A stretch of DNA of 64,000 nt from Zygaena filipendulae (lineage: Eukaryota; Arthropoda; Insecta; Lepidoptera; Zygaenidae), in the NCBI GenBank assembly GCA_907165275.2, contig OU015669.1, positions 9,446,501-9,510,500 of the forward strand, given 5' to 3'. A program made the position numbers and the translations under genes. This document shows positions 12,189-23,207 of the stretch, one piece after another. How positions within the stretch are numbered: the first letter of the stretch is position 1; each line of letters starts with the position of its first letter. The notes beneath the pieces are model-generated. The model saw only the letters and a program-made list of their open reading frames with translations, did not search any database and had not been told where the DNA came from.

Positions 12189-12597
12189 CTAGCTGTGCTC
12201 CGCGGTTTCACCCGCGGTAATTTCGGAGTTCCCTGTACCTACCCCTGACAACGTTCAGCCGTTTTTGCGTGATTGAGGATAAGAGCTCGAAAGCGCATTT
12301 TCATCCGCCTTGCTTCAAATTTATCGTCACTGCTCAGCTCCTATGTGTCTTAGCGTTATATTATATAGCCTTTAACCTGCCCAGGAGTATGGACTACAAT
12401 CGTGCAAGTTTGGTTAAAATACCTTCAGTAGTTTTTGACACATGCGTGCACATACAGACAGACAGACAGACAAAAAGTTTACTGATTGCATTTTTGGCAT
12501 CAGTATCGATCACCATTCATCCTCCAATATTAATTTTGAATATATATTCAATGTACAGAATTGACCTCTCTACAGTTCTGTTATAAATAAGTATAGA
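12189..12597 (-). mobile_element. Composite Helitron with second repeat module
   Basis: The left part is a shortened Lep1-like head (CTAGCTGTGCTCCGCGG...GCGTGATTGAG). It is joined directly to a different module (GATAAGAGCTCGAAAGCGC...CCAGGAGTATGGACTACAA...TTTACTGATTGCATTTTTGG...ACAGTTCTGTTATAA). The same junction recurs at 20370 and 27100, and the distal module alone at 36145. Confidence 0.7.
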
Positions 12598-12638
12598 CAC
12601 GTTTAACTTGTTTACCTTTATTTTATAAATTTTATAAA

Positions 12639-12828
12639 CTAGCTGTTCCCCGCCGCGGTTTCACCTGCGGTAATTTCAGAGTTCCCGCGGGAATTCCGTG
12701 AAATAAAGTACCCTATGTCCTTCTCTGTACCTCCGACAACGTGTATGCAAAATGGCGATCGGTTGAGCGGATAAGCTGTAAAAGCGTAACAAACAAACAA
12801 AGTCACGCATTTATAATATTAGTTTGGA
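12639..12828 (-). mobile_element. Lep1-like Helitron
   Basis: CTAGCTGTTCCCCGCCGCGG at the left and GCATTTATAATATTAGTTTGG at the right; both ends intact. Confidence 0.8.
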
Positions 12829-13140
12829 TTGGCTAATTGATAGGAAAGTTTTAGTATAAAAAATTAAGTAGGTATTGAAGTATCTACTTATAATTATATA
12901 AAAGCTTTATTATTTAGATTTTCTGTTATATTATTTCGGATAGGCATTTTTATAGCCTTAAAGACACGTAAAAAATTTTATTGTACTATTTGTATGTAAT
13001 AAATAATAATGATCATAAATACCTCATCTTTGTTTTTTAAATCGTCACCATCATTATTGGAATTACACCTATGAATAAATATAATGTAATAGTAAATTTC
13101 AACTCTGTATTGTCTAAGATACCTACCTATATATTTTTTA

Positions 13141-13350
13141 TGTCATAGGGGGCAAACGGGCAAGTGGTACGCCTGATGGTAAGTGATTACCGCCGTCCAT
13201 AGACGTCTGCAACACCAGAAGATGCAGGTGCGTTGCCGACCTGGAACGGGGATGGGAACTGGCTTTCAAGTGGGGCTGCCGGAACACAGCGTTAGGTGCT
13301 CGGCGACAGATTTGCAACTTGAAGGTGGTAGCTAGCCAGTCAGTCTAAGA
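13141..13350 (+). repeat. Interspersed repeat 'CATAGGGGGCAAACGGGC'
   Basis: About 210 bp (GGCAAACGGGCAAGTGGTAC, GATGCAGGTGCGTTGCCGAC, AACTTGAAGGTGGTAGCTAG). An inverted relative lies at 53889-54139. It looks like a short retroposon or SINE-type fragment without an evident RNA-polymerase-III promoter. Confidence 0.65.
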
Positions 13351-13361
13351 TATGTGTATTA

Positions 13362-13568
13362 TCCTACTAATATTATAAATGTGAAAGTGTGGATTTTTGG
13401 ATGTTTGGATGTTTGTTACTTAATTACGCAAAAACGGCCGAACCGATTTGGATGAAATTCGGCATGCACGTTTTTAGGGGTACAGAGAAGGACATAGGGT
13501 ACTTTTCATCCCGGAATTTCCGCGGGAACTACGAAATTACCGCGGGTGAAACCGCGGGGCACAGCTGG
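13362..13568 (+). mobile_element. Lep1-like Helitron, full length
   Basis: TCCTACTAATATTATAAATG at the start. It ends CACAGCTGG, a changed CTAG terminus. The open frame spanning it is a repeat shadow. Confidence 0.85.
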
Positions 13569-14048
13569 TATAATAATAATTTATACATAACGTACTTCAC
13601 TCGATCAGGCATAAAAATATCATGAGTAAAGAAGCGACGTCCTTATCTCGTAGACGTGATAAAACGAGATTAACCTCTGCGGTTCGGATCAATAGGCGTT
13701 TTGAGACTGTCTTAGCTGAGCAGGTTCAAAGTTGCTCGTTCCCCTTCTAATCCAAAAAGTAGTAAGTAAATGTATTTACATCTATAAAAACGTATAGTTC
13801 TAAGAACCTGCTGAAGATTACAAGTGATTGTAACAACCAATCCTAAGTAATAAAACAGCTTTTGAAATTTGAATGGACATCTCTCATGTAGAGAAGAACG
13901 CGGTTTAGAAACGTTACTCCAATCGACACGGGATCGAAGCGAGTGGCGGCCGTGCGGGTCTCTGTGGCGAACAGAAGCTTCATGGTTATGTCAGTCTGTA
14001 CCTGCCGTGTGATAGTGATGAAAATCTACCGCTGTTCATCGAGTGCTT

Positions 14049-14410
14049 ATACAACGTGTTAATGAATTACCTGTAAACCTGATACATCCCATTTAAAATA
14101 TAAACAATAATATATATGATAAAAATATATTTTATGTCGAAAAAAGTTAATATATATACTTTAAAAGTTATTCAACATTAGTTTGGAGGTGACCTATCTA
14201 CTAAATTGCAAGCGCTACGCCCGCGCCTACCGGTTCGATTTTTTTTGCTGCGGGCGGCGTACGTGCCTAATATTGTATTATAAATAATTTAGACATGGGC
14301 TAGTAAAAATGAAAAAATATAACCTATATTAAAATATAGTGCGATCGATTCGCTAGTCGATTTTGAGCAAACTACTTTCCAGTAAATTCATTCCAGTTCA
14401 TATAGTATAG
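14049..14410 (+). mobile_element. 350-bp TIR MITE 'ACAACGTG', copy 3
   Basis: Same orientation as copy 1 (ACAACGTGTTAATGAATTAC, CGCTACGCCCGCGCCTACCG). The right terminal repeat is shortened where it meets a LINE scrap. Confidence 0.8.
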
Positions 14411-14412
14411 GA

Positions 14413-14850
14413 GTGATTTCGGCAATAGTAGAAAATAGTGATACGGAATCTGTTACAGCTTTAGGTGATTACAATGCTAACCTCGCAAAAAATAGTCGGT
14501 TCGGTGGTGAACTTCTGGAATACTGTCGTGAACAGGACTGGGTATGTGCTGACCTTCCTACTCTCAGATACGCACTACGCACTGTGACCGCCGAACAGTC
14601 AGTAAATGTGTATCTGCCATGAAACGCGGCTAGTCCCCTGGACATGACGGACTCAGTCTCGAGCACGTACTCTACCGGGGCGCCTTGCTTTTTGATAGGC
14701 TCGCCTGGCTCCTCAATGCCTGCATTGATCATAGCTACTCACCAAAGAACTTTATGAAAAGTATAGTACCAATTGTAAAAAACCGAACTGGAGATCTCGG
14801 GAACTTGTCCGATATCACTAGCAACAATATTCTCAAAGATTGTTGAGCGA
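14413..14850 (+). pseudogene. Non-LTR retrotransposon ORF2 scrap (endonuclease end and RT start)
   Basis: The first part translates to residues resembling the C-terminal endonuclease of a LINE ORF2 (LGDYNAN, then FGGELLEYCREQDWV). After an in-frame stop near 14630 the reading resumes with SPGHDGLSLEHVLYRG and KNFMKSIVVPIVKNRTGDL, the start of a reverse-transcriptase domain. The region between endonuclease and RT is missing, and there is a stop, so this is an internally deleted, dead copy. The antisense open frame at 14469-14732 is its shadow. Confidence 0.75.
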
Positions 14851-15070
14851 CTTTTAAATATTCATTTATGTGAAATATGGCCTATACACAAGGCCCAGTA
14901 AATTTTTAATGAAAAAAAAAACCCATTTTTTCATAATGTTAATGAATTGTTTCCAGTGTAATTATAATAGAAGCAAACTAGCTCAGTACAATATCACTGG
15001 TAAGATCATAATATCCCTGCAATATACATGTTCAAGTACTTTAAACGTCAGAACTGCATCCTAATGTTAC

Positions 15071-15779
15071 CTACTGCTCCACCTGTGTTAACGTTAACGT
15101 TGATGTTAATGTCCAACTACGCTTTCATTAGGGCAGTAAAATACGTGTTGGCTACATTTAGTTTGTAACGTGCCGTTAAGCGTTAATTTCTAGTGAAATA
15201 ACGCGTTAACACAAAATGCCGGTCGAAGCTTCAAACAGCTGTTTTTTTACAATGGCGGTAGAAGCAGCTGTATTGTAGACCAATCCAATGTCGTATTTTT
15301 ATTGTTCCCGCCAAAACAAAGTGAATACGGTCTTGCTCCGCGCATGCGCCACGCAGAATGAGAAGGCGTTAATGTAGCCAACACCGCTTACCGCCGCACT
15401 CAGAGTCGACTTTAATGATTACTTAGTTAAGTATAGATTTTTAAAACAAAACTACCGCAATCACACAAGTTAAATAAATTAATGTTAGTTGGCATTTAAC
15501 TAATTAAGTTAAATCTCATTAAATGCCAATTAACACTAATTTACTGAACGTCTCTGATTGCGGCAGTTTTGTTTTAAAAATCTATACTTAACTAAGTAAT
15601 CATTAAAGTCGACTCTGAGTGCGGCGGTTAGTGCGCTAAATAACGCGCTAAAACCCTTTGATGTGTCCAAAAAACCGACACCCGAGCTAACCCGTTAACG
15701 CGTTAAAATGTTGGCCACATCTACGTAATGCCTTATTTAGCGCACTAATTAACGCGTTAACACGCAGGTGTAGCAGTAG
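15071..15779. mobile_element. 0.7-kb TIR element, host of a nested MITE
   Basis: Ends CTACTGCTCCACCTGTGTTAAC / GTTAACACGCAGGTGTAGCAG are inverted with small gaps. The interior is rich in AACGCGTTAA-type motifs. It is split by the palindromic MITE at 15391-15627. Confidence 0.55.
15391..15627. mobile_element. Near-perfect palindromic Harbinger-like MITE
   Basis: Ends CCGCCGCACTCAGAGTCGAC / GTCGACTCTGAGTGCGGCGG. Arms of about 115 bp pair almost throughout (TTAGTTAAGTATAGATTTTT / AAAAATCTATACTTAACTAA). It is flanked by TTA on both sides (15388-15390 and 15628-15630), fitting the 3-bp TWA duplication of the PIF/Harbinger superfamily. It is inserted inside the 15071-15779 element. Confidence 0.85.
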
Positions 15780-16077
15780 CATAACAACGATTCAATTTAG
15801 TGTGTGCTTAACGTAAATTCCCGGTCAATCTGGTTGTTGTTGACTCAATAAACATTGATTTATGAATTTCAATCAATCTGTAGAATTGTGTTTATCTATG
15901 ACACAATTACTTGTCTACTAGCGCTGAGTGCTGGGGTTTTCTGGATGCGGTCACGTAACTCAAGGAATTAATTGTAACTTTTACTGTAGTCAAAAAGATC
16001 CGTGCACACTCATGGTTTTTTTTTGTAGAGATATTTGGTTTTGTCTTCTCACTACACAAACACAAATTATACTATTG

Positions 16078-16262
16078 CTAGCTGTACCTCGCGGTTCCAC
16101 CTGCGTTAATTTCGGAATTCCTGCGGGAATTCCGCGATAATAACCCTATCTACTTCTCTGTACCCCTGACAACGTGTAGGTATGCAGAATTTCATGATAA
16201 TCGGCGTAGTAGTGATGGCGAGAAAGCGTAACAGATAATCAAACAAACTTTCTAATATTAGA
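16078..16262 (-). mobile_element. Lep1-like Helitron
   Basis: CTAGCTGTACCTCGCGG at the left; the right end is shortened to TCTAATATTAGA. Confidence 0.75.
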
Positions 16263-16276
16263 ATTATTATTTACAA

Positions 16277-16885
16277 CAAATTTACAAGCATTGCAGCAAT
16301 CAAAACACTTTATAACGCCCTGCTGCGAAGTCAGTTGGAGTGTATAATGCGGTGGTATGGGTACCACATGAAACTAAATACAATCTCATGCTGGAGCGCA
16401 TACAGAACAAATTCACCAGATACCTGTATCACCGACTTTCTGGGGTGTATCCCTTATATCCTATGATGTACCCCACACTGTTCGTTTTGGGCATGGTGGG
16501 GTATAACAAATTGGAGGTGCGAAGGGACCTGGCGCTTGCGGCGTATGTTATGAAGCTGTTACGTGGCAAGGTATCGAACCCGGAACTATTGCAGAGTGTG
16601 AGCCTGTACGTGCCGGATGGGTACGTGGGGCGGAGGCGGCGGCCGCGGCTGCTGGCCGTGCCCGCAGCGCGCACCAATTTACTCGGCAAAGCGCCGCTCA
16701 CGCGCGCCCTGCGCACGCTCAATGAGGTGGCAGAGACAGTAGACATACTTACCTGTTCTCTGAATGAATTCACAAAAATAACTTTGTTTGTGTTGACTTG
16801 TAAGCCAAATAATTAAAGTAGTCATATAATCGAATTAAGTTAGCCTGTAAGGATTATGTGGTTTTTGAAATAAATAAATAAATAA
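16277..16885 (+). pseudogene. 5'-truncated LINE: C-terminus of ORF2, 3' UTR and (AAAT)n tail
   Basis: The reading KTLYNALLRSQLE, a small frameshift, then YNAVVWVPHET and ERIQNKFTRYLY is the conserved region after the RT domain of Jockey/CR1-type LINE ORF2 proteins. The frame continues to a stop at 16814-16816. A short 3' UTR and a TAAA repeat (about 16869-16885) follow. The 11-mer ATTATTTACAA occurs at 16266-16276 and 16886-16896, giving a target-site duplication around the whole unit. The antisense frame at 16429-16773 is a shadow. Confidence 0.85.
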
Positions 16886-17186
16886 ATTATTTACAAAAAA
16901 AACATGTTCCTTCAGTGTACCTATCGATGTGAACAACAGAACTTTTTCATTTTATTTTTATATATTGTCAGGAAAAGTATACACCGAGGTCTAACCCTAG
17001 TATGGGGCTAGGGTTAACTGTAATTTGATCGAATCCGACCCGAGACATTCATTGTGGTCATTCGGACAGCCGCGCGCCGCCTGGCGACAATTTACGTGCA
17101 AACATAGGCATTGGTCGGGCTTGCTCTTATGGAATGTACGGGACAATAACAACCAACTGACGTTTCTATGCATTATATTATAATAA

Positions 17187-17384
17187 CTAGCGCCCGCGGT
17201 TTCACCCGCAGTGATTTCGAAATTTACTCGGGAATTCCGGGATAGAAAGTATACCCTATGTCCATCTCTGTACCCCTGACAACGTGTATGGAAAACTTAA
17301 TGATGATCCGTTCAGCTGTTGAGGCGTGGAAGCATAACAAACAAACAAACAAACTCACTTTTGCATTTATAATATTAGTAAGGA
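17187..17384 (-). mobile_element. Lep1-like Helitron
   Basis: CTAGCGCCCGCGGTTTCACC at the left and CATTTATAATATTAGTAAGGA at the right. Confidence 0.8.
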
Positions 17385-17439
17385 TAAGCTAATAGACAAA
17401 TTAGCTAAATATAGTTGTAGATCAATAAAAAATATTTAA

Positions 17440-17620
17440 CATGGTTTTTCTTTTTTTACGTCATCAAAAAATAACGGCGATTCTGTATTGAGATCACGAA
17501 ATGTTGGATAACGTCACGTCTTGCTACAGTATATACGTAGTTATGACGTCACGAGACCCTGATATTAAACTTTAATGCGCTATAATATTATCTTTAATGC
17601 GCTATAATTTGAAACAGAAA
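17440..17620. mobile_element. CRE-bearing fold-back MITE, partial
   Basis: TTTTTTTACGTCATCAAAAA, TAACGGCGAT, TATGACGTCACGAGACCC and AACTTTAATGCGCTATAA match the MITE arms. Outer ends are missing, and the ATCTTTAATGCGCTATAAT block is duplicated. Confidence 0.7.
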
Positions 17621-17640
17621 AGAATTATACATATATATAA

Positions 17641-17838
17641 CTAGCTGTGCCCCGCGGTTTCACCCGCGTTAATGTCGGTGATCTCGCGGGAATTCCGAGA
17701 TAAAAGTACCCTATGTCCTTTTCTGTTCCTCTGACAACGTGCATGCCAAATTTCATCCAAATCCATTCAGTCGTTTTTGCGTTTTTGAGTAACTAACATC
17801 CAAACATCCACACTTTCACATTTATGATATTAGTATGA
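17641..17838 (-). mobile_element. Lep1-like Helitron
   Basis: CTAGCTGTGCCCCGCGG at the left and CACATTTATGATATTAGTATGA at the right. Confidence 0.85.
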
Positions 17839-18608
17839 CCAGCATTTCTTGTAATATCTCGAGTTTCAGATGGAATTTCGTAAAAATCGAAACATGAGTA
17901 TCTAAGTTAGACCATTAGCAATACAACAAACAAAACCGCATTCAATTTGGTGCAATAGTTTTTGCGTAGCACGAAAACAAACATACAGACAGACAGACAA
18001 GAATTCCGTAAACGGTATTTTTGGCTTCTATATCACTCATAGAGTCGCCAAAATTTTTTTTTTCTTATTTATCTCCCATGTACAGACATCGACCAGTTAC
18101 AATTTTATTATACATAATTATTTATATAGATTATAATTTATAAGGTATGAAAATCAGGGCTTGTGCCATGACGTTTCCGAAGGAATCTCAAAACTCACGC
18201 CAGAATAGGTAACTGCGAGGAGAATTTTGTAATAATATGATAAATGACGATGGATGGTGACACTAGTGAAAGTTTTGATAGTAAAAATATAAAGTACGTA
18301 TTATCAATCAAAAGATAACGGGGTTGGGTAAAGGAAACTTATAACTTTTAAAAGTAAGAAAGTAACTTGAAAATGATAAAATTGAAATTTTTATTTAGAC
18401 ATATCACATAGGTATTATGTTGTCTATGCTTTTGGATATTTTTGGGACTTCTTCGGACACTTTTGGTCCCAATAAGTCAATAAGGAACACAAGTCACTCA
18501 AAAATAGTACCGTGGCTTTCAGCGAAAGAACAAGATAAACAATTCAGTATCTTCTATCTCCTACAAAGAAATAGTTTGTCTTTACGATAGCTATATCTCT
18601 TTATAGTA

Positions 18609-18855
18609 TCCTACTATAATAATATTATAAACGCGAAAGTTTGTAACAATGTATGGATGGATGGATGGATGGATGGATGGATGGATGGATGGATGGATGT
18701 TTGTTACTCTTTCACGCAAAAACTACTGGATGGATTTAAATGAAACTTTACAATAATATACATATACATCAGATTAACACATTGGGTACTTTTTATCCCG
18801 GAATTCTCGCGGGAACTCTGAAATTAACGCGGGTGAAACCGCGGGGCACAGTTAG
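18609..18855 (+). mobile_element. Lep1-like Helitron with (ATGG)n expansion
   Basis: TCCTACTATAATAATATTATAA start, about eleven ATGG units at 18653-18699, then the usual GAATTCTCGCGGGAACTC block and an eroded CAGTTAG end. A sister copy at 43449 has only about four units. Confidence 0.85.
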
Positions 18856-18921
18856 GGTATATAGTAAATCGTACACCTAGATTTAGAGATGTTTTAATGC
18901 GAGTCTAGTTTTAATAAATAA

Positions 18922-19256
18922 ATAATGGGCATGTGGACTAATTTTTATTTTTTAGTCCGTCTTGTAGATTATTAAAAAATATTGGACACGTATTTTTTCT
19001 TTTTTTTACGTAATCAAAAAATAACGGCGATATATTGAGTTGAAATTTCGCGTGACGTCACTATTCTGACAGTTTGTATGGCGGTTTTGCGGTTAGTGAC
19101 GTCACGACCCCCTCACCCTAAACTTTAATGCGCTTTATCTCTGTATATTTTAATTTATTTAAAAAAGCAAAAAATACGTGTCTATTGTTTTTTTTATTTT
19201 CTAACTGACGGACTAATTAGAATTTTCTTTTCAAAAGTAGTCCACATCCCTATTAT
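18922..19256. mobile_element. CRE-bearing fold-back MITE, full-length copy
   Basis: ATAATGGGCATGTGGACTAA / TAGTCCACATCCCTATTAT ends. Two TGACGTCA octamers (about 19055 and 19095) flank AGTTTGTATGGCGGTTTTGC. This is one of the best-preserved copies. Confidence 0.9.
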
Positions 19257-19697
19257 GGATAAGTAAATAATAAAATCTAAATTAAGTATCTACCTACCTA
19301 ATTAGCCATTTTGTTTTTTACATCGTATGCAAAAGAACAGAAAATTCGTTAATTGTTAATTGTATTAATAACCCTAACAGTTATCAGTTAAAAGTTTTCG
19401 GAGCTAACGTCTGTTTTAAAAATAAGCCTCCGATATTATTATATTGTAGGTGACATTAGCGACATCTGTTTTGCGTAAAGTTTGAAGGTTTCGCAGTTTT
19501 GCGTTTTTGAAGCGATTTTCTAATGAAAACGGGCTTTCATTACCTAAATTTATCTGAACATTCGCTAAATGGTTACTGGGTAATTAAATATGTAGCATAC
19601 CTATTAACATAATATAAAACTACGTACATGTCCTGTCTGACTTGTCAACGCATAGTGTGCAATTAGCCAAGTCGACAATCTAGGTATAGAAAACTAA

Positions 19698-20013
19698 CCG
19701 CCGCACTCAGAGTCGACTTTAATGATTACTTAGTTAAGTATATATTTTTAAAACAAAACTGCCGCAATCAGACAAGTTTAATAAATTAATGTCAATTGGC
19801 ATTTAACTAATTAAGTTACATATCATTAAATGACAATTATCATTATCAAATCAAATCAAATATGCTTTGTTGCCCCAGAAGAGAAAATAATTACAAAGAT
19901 AAAATAATTAAAAATAAAACATTAATTTACTGAACGTCTCTGATTGCGGCAGTTTTGTTTTAAAAATCTATACTTAACTAAGTATTCATTAAAGTCGACT
20001 CTGAGTGCGGCCG
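19698..20013. mobile_element. Palindromic Harbinger-like MITE with internal insertion
   Basis: Starts CCGCCGCACTCAGAG and ends CTGAGTGCGGCCG, with TAA on both sides (19695-19697 and 20014-20016). At about 19848-19922 a 75-bp retroposon-tail-like piece (ATCAAATCAAATCAAATATG...AAAATAAAA) is inserted, apparently between CATTA duplicates. The flanks match an empty site at 53632-53652. Confidence 0.9.
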
Positions 20014-20130
20014 TAAGGAACTTACCGTCATGTCAAATGGTCACGAAAAATTAGTTAAGATTTTTTATGACCACAGGACGTAACGATAAGTTCCTCGGTG
20101 TTCTGTAACGATAACCATTAAAGATTATCA
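20014..20130. mobile_element. Remnant of 'AGAAAACTAAGGAACTTA' element
   Basis: TAAGGAACTTACCGTC...TTTATGACCACAGGACG...CGATAAGTTCCTCGGTG is related to 53633-53750. The palindromic MITE at 19698 landed in its left terminal repeat. Confidence 0.6.
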
Positions 20131-20369
20131 ACTTTGTTAAGGGGGCAGTTTTGCTCACGCAAAACGCCATCGCTCTGCACCTAAGCACAGATAATATAGT
20201 CTCCCGTATATCGGTATGCGAGAGGATACCCTTATCGAGACCATAGTTGTTTTTTGCGTCAGCAGAATTGACCCTGTGGCCTGTACCCAAACTCTTCCGG
20301 GTCTAGAATTTGAAATTTTGTAGGTAGGTATTACCTACGAGAAAGGGTTTTTGGAAATTATAATTGAAA

Positions 20370-20862
20370 CTAGCTGTGTGCCGCAGTTTCACCCGCGGTA
20401 ATTTTGGAGTTCCCGCGGGCATTCCGGGATAAAAAGTACCCTATGTCCATCTCTGTACCCCTGACAACGTGCGTGCCAAATTTCATCCAAATCCGTTCAA
20501 CCGTATTTGCGTGATTGAGTAAACGTATGCGAGGGTAAGAGCTCGAAAGCGCATTTTCATCCGACCTGCTTCAAATTTATCGTCACTGCTCAGCTCCTAT
20601 ATGTCTTAGCATAATGTTATAATATAGCCTATAACCTGCCCAGGAGTATGGACTACAATTGTACCAAGTTTGGTTAAAATCCCTTCAGTAGTTTTTGACC
20701 CGAGCGTGCATATACAGACAGACAGATAGACAGACAAAAAATTTACTGATTGCATTTTTGGCATCAGTATCGATCACCATTCATCTTCCAATATTAATTT
20801 TGAATGTATATTCAATATACAGAATTGACCTCTCTACAGTTGTATTATATGTAAGTATATAC
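20370..20862 (-). mobile_element. Composite Helitron with second repeat module, copy 2
   Basis: Head CTAGCTGTGTGCCGCAG...GCGTGATTGAGTAAACG is joined to GCGAGGGTAAGAGCTCG...CAGTTGTATTATATG. Same two-part structure as 12189 and 27100. The open frame at 20695-20988 derives from it. Confidence 0.75.
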
Positions 20863-20889
20863 GTAGAAAGATATAGAAGATATAGATTG

Positions 20890-20998
20890 AAATTGAAATT
20901 GAAAATAACTTTATTTGGCACAATACACAAAAAATGCAAACACTTAAAACTAATATACGAAGATTCTGTTGTGCCAAAAAGGCGGTAAGCTCAGCGTA
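20890..20998 (-). mobile_element. LINE-like 3' end with (TTGAAA)n tail and stem-loop
   Basis: TTGAAA hexamers, then TTTGGCACAA (20914-20923) and its exact complement TTGTGCCAAA (20969-20978), then GGTAAGCTCAGCG. Confidence 0.6.
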
Positions 20999-21449
20999 AG
21001 TCCCTAGGAGGTCAACGGAAAAGAGATAGTTTGTATGGAATTACCATTAGGGTGTTAATTTTGAATGTGAATGGAAAGCGAAATTTGAACCCGTCAAATA
21101 AAAACGAATTTCGGGGTTTTCCCTATTAACCAGGCCAGCGACACTCCCTTGAAGCAAAAGTTACTATATGGATCTATGCGCGAACTTCCTTACCAACTTT
21201 GGAATACTTAACCAAATCTCTATGATCGCGTCATACATTTGTAAGGTAAGGTTGGCACAAAATGCTTTCATAGATCGATTCAGCGATTACCTAGTATGAA
21301 AGTGCCGACTCTTAAAACGTAGTGATTAGTTAACCTCAAAGTTTAAAAAGGTGACATACCTACGGGGGAAATCGCAGATCACTCCGCTATAGTACGTTAC
21401 AAAATATATATAATACCGAAACCGGTAACCAAATCACCTTTATATAAAA

Positions 21450-21652
21450 CTAGCTGTGCCCCGCAGTTTCACCGGCGTAAGTTTCGGTATTCCCGCAGAT
21501 TTTTTGTTTCTAAAATAAAAGTAGCCAAGTTACTCCTTATAACATCAGCTATCTGCCATCAGTGAAAGTCATGTTAAAATTGGTCCAGCCCTTTTGGAGA
21601 TTAGCCGGAACAAACAGACAGGCAGAGAGACAAACAGGAAATAAAAATAAAA
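21450..21652 (-). mobile_element. Helitron, 'AAGTTTCGG' subtype
   Basis: CTAGCTGTGCCCCGCAG start, TTACTCCTTATAACATCAGC, TTGGTCCAGCCC. Confidence 0.65.
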
Positions 21653-21659
21653 TTGTTTC

Positions 21660-22849
21660 TATGTATTAAGTAACGTACTATTAAGCTGTTAATTTGGAAT
21701 TACAAACAGAAACTTCAATTTTATTTATATGTATATACAAAACATTCTTTAATATCATTGCTGTCACATGATACAACCACAATAAGGCCACGAGAATAGT
21801 TGCCTCAGGAGATGCGGGAATGGATCAATGGGACTTCCGACAAAACGGTAGCCAGGGGTCCATTACCGTCTATTTATCGTGACGTCTACAGCTCATGGGC
21901 TCATGATAGGATATATAGGATAGGATATGATAGGATAGGATAGATAGGCTTACCTATTTGTAGTGCCCGTTGCTCAAAGAGTAAGTAAACATTAAAAAAA
22001 AAAACATATATACAATCGAACATAGAACCTCCTCCTTTTTGGAAGTCGGTTAAAAATATTATTACCGCCTTCTAAAAGTAAAATATGTATTTATTTTCCT
22101 AACAACGTCAACGTCTTTTACAATGAAATTTTTTATACTACTGTAACTTCGGAATACAGCTGGAGCTGAGAGAAAGCTACAAGAAACTCAGTGAGGTTTT
22201 TTTAATGCATTTTGTAGCAATAGAAGTAGGTAGCAATTCATATCACTGCCAAGCAGCTTTGTCTTTCATGAAATTTTTAGTACTATAACACCTAAGCCTT
22301 TGTGCACAATTTATTTTTTACACATATTTTATGTATTATTTTTTGTATATTTTTTTTATCGAGATTAAATAAATTAACAACACAAACTAGTGTAAAGAAA
22401 TTAACTCATAAAAATATAAAAAAAATATTTCCACCAGATCTTTACGGAACCAATGGATAGTCCCGATGGATAGAGCTATTTTTGTGCTTGTCAAAAATAA
22501 AACTCGTCAAAATAATTAAAAAAAATTGGTATCAAATAAAATGCACATTTTGAAATTTGTTTAAAAATGGGTGGGTCTCAGCTCAATAGGGTTATATTTT
22601 TTGAGCAACTTAATTAATAATAAGTACATAGAGTTATCAATACCTAGATATAGGTACTTACCTACTAGTTTTTTTTAATATCAAACATATTTAAAAAACT
22701 TTTTTATCTGTTTTTTCTGCTCGAATGAAAAGTTTTGTTTTGATTAACAACGAGTTAAAACGATGAACCTAACACAACAATGAGTTTATCGTTCATTATT
22801 TTAAACGTGTTGTTTCTTAAACAACAACCAAACATTTTCGTACTGTGTT

Positions 22850-22881
<32 letters not shown>

Positions 22882-23207
22882 AACAAGAAAGGCTTACAGT
22901 GTTCGCCAAATCGCCTCTCTTGTTACATTTGTTTTGTGCTAAAATGGACAAGGAAATTTCACCACAGACACTACTGCCTACTGGCTTCTCGAGTACACTA
23001 TCCAAAACATTATTATTATTATTTACTAGACCGAAAACAATGAGTTTAGTCGTTCTGAAGATCACGCAATCGGTTTACGGAAATGGGAGTGGGATATTTT
23101 GATATGTAGAGTAAAAATAAAAATCAACACATTCAACCCACATTTTTACATAATTATCTATGTATGACAGAAAGATAATGGATTTTCAGGTATTTTGCAT
23201 TTTTACA
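21660..23207. other. Intergenic stretch with small repeats, no gene seen
   Basis: Holds GATAG-type microsatellite (21904-21948), an AACCTCCTCCTTTTTGGAAG repeat end (about 22025-22053) and a TTTA array (22850-22880). The frame at 22845-23102 starts in the TTTA array and has no recognised domain. Confidence 0.45.

Noticed and set aside
12269..12586. 105-codon frame, and the similar frame at 20695-20988
   Set aside because: Both translate the shared composite-Helitron module; similarity reflects repeat DNA, not protein conservation.
13389..13625. 78-codon frame with MDFWMFGCLLLNYAKTAEPI
   Set aside because: It is the translated Lep1-like Helitron; the same peptide appears antisense at 25275-25475.
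16429..16773. 114-codon minus-strand frame
   Set aside because: Antisense shadow of the LINE ORF2 C-terminus.
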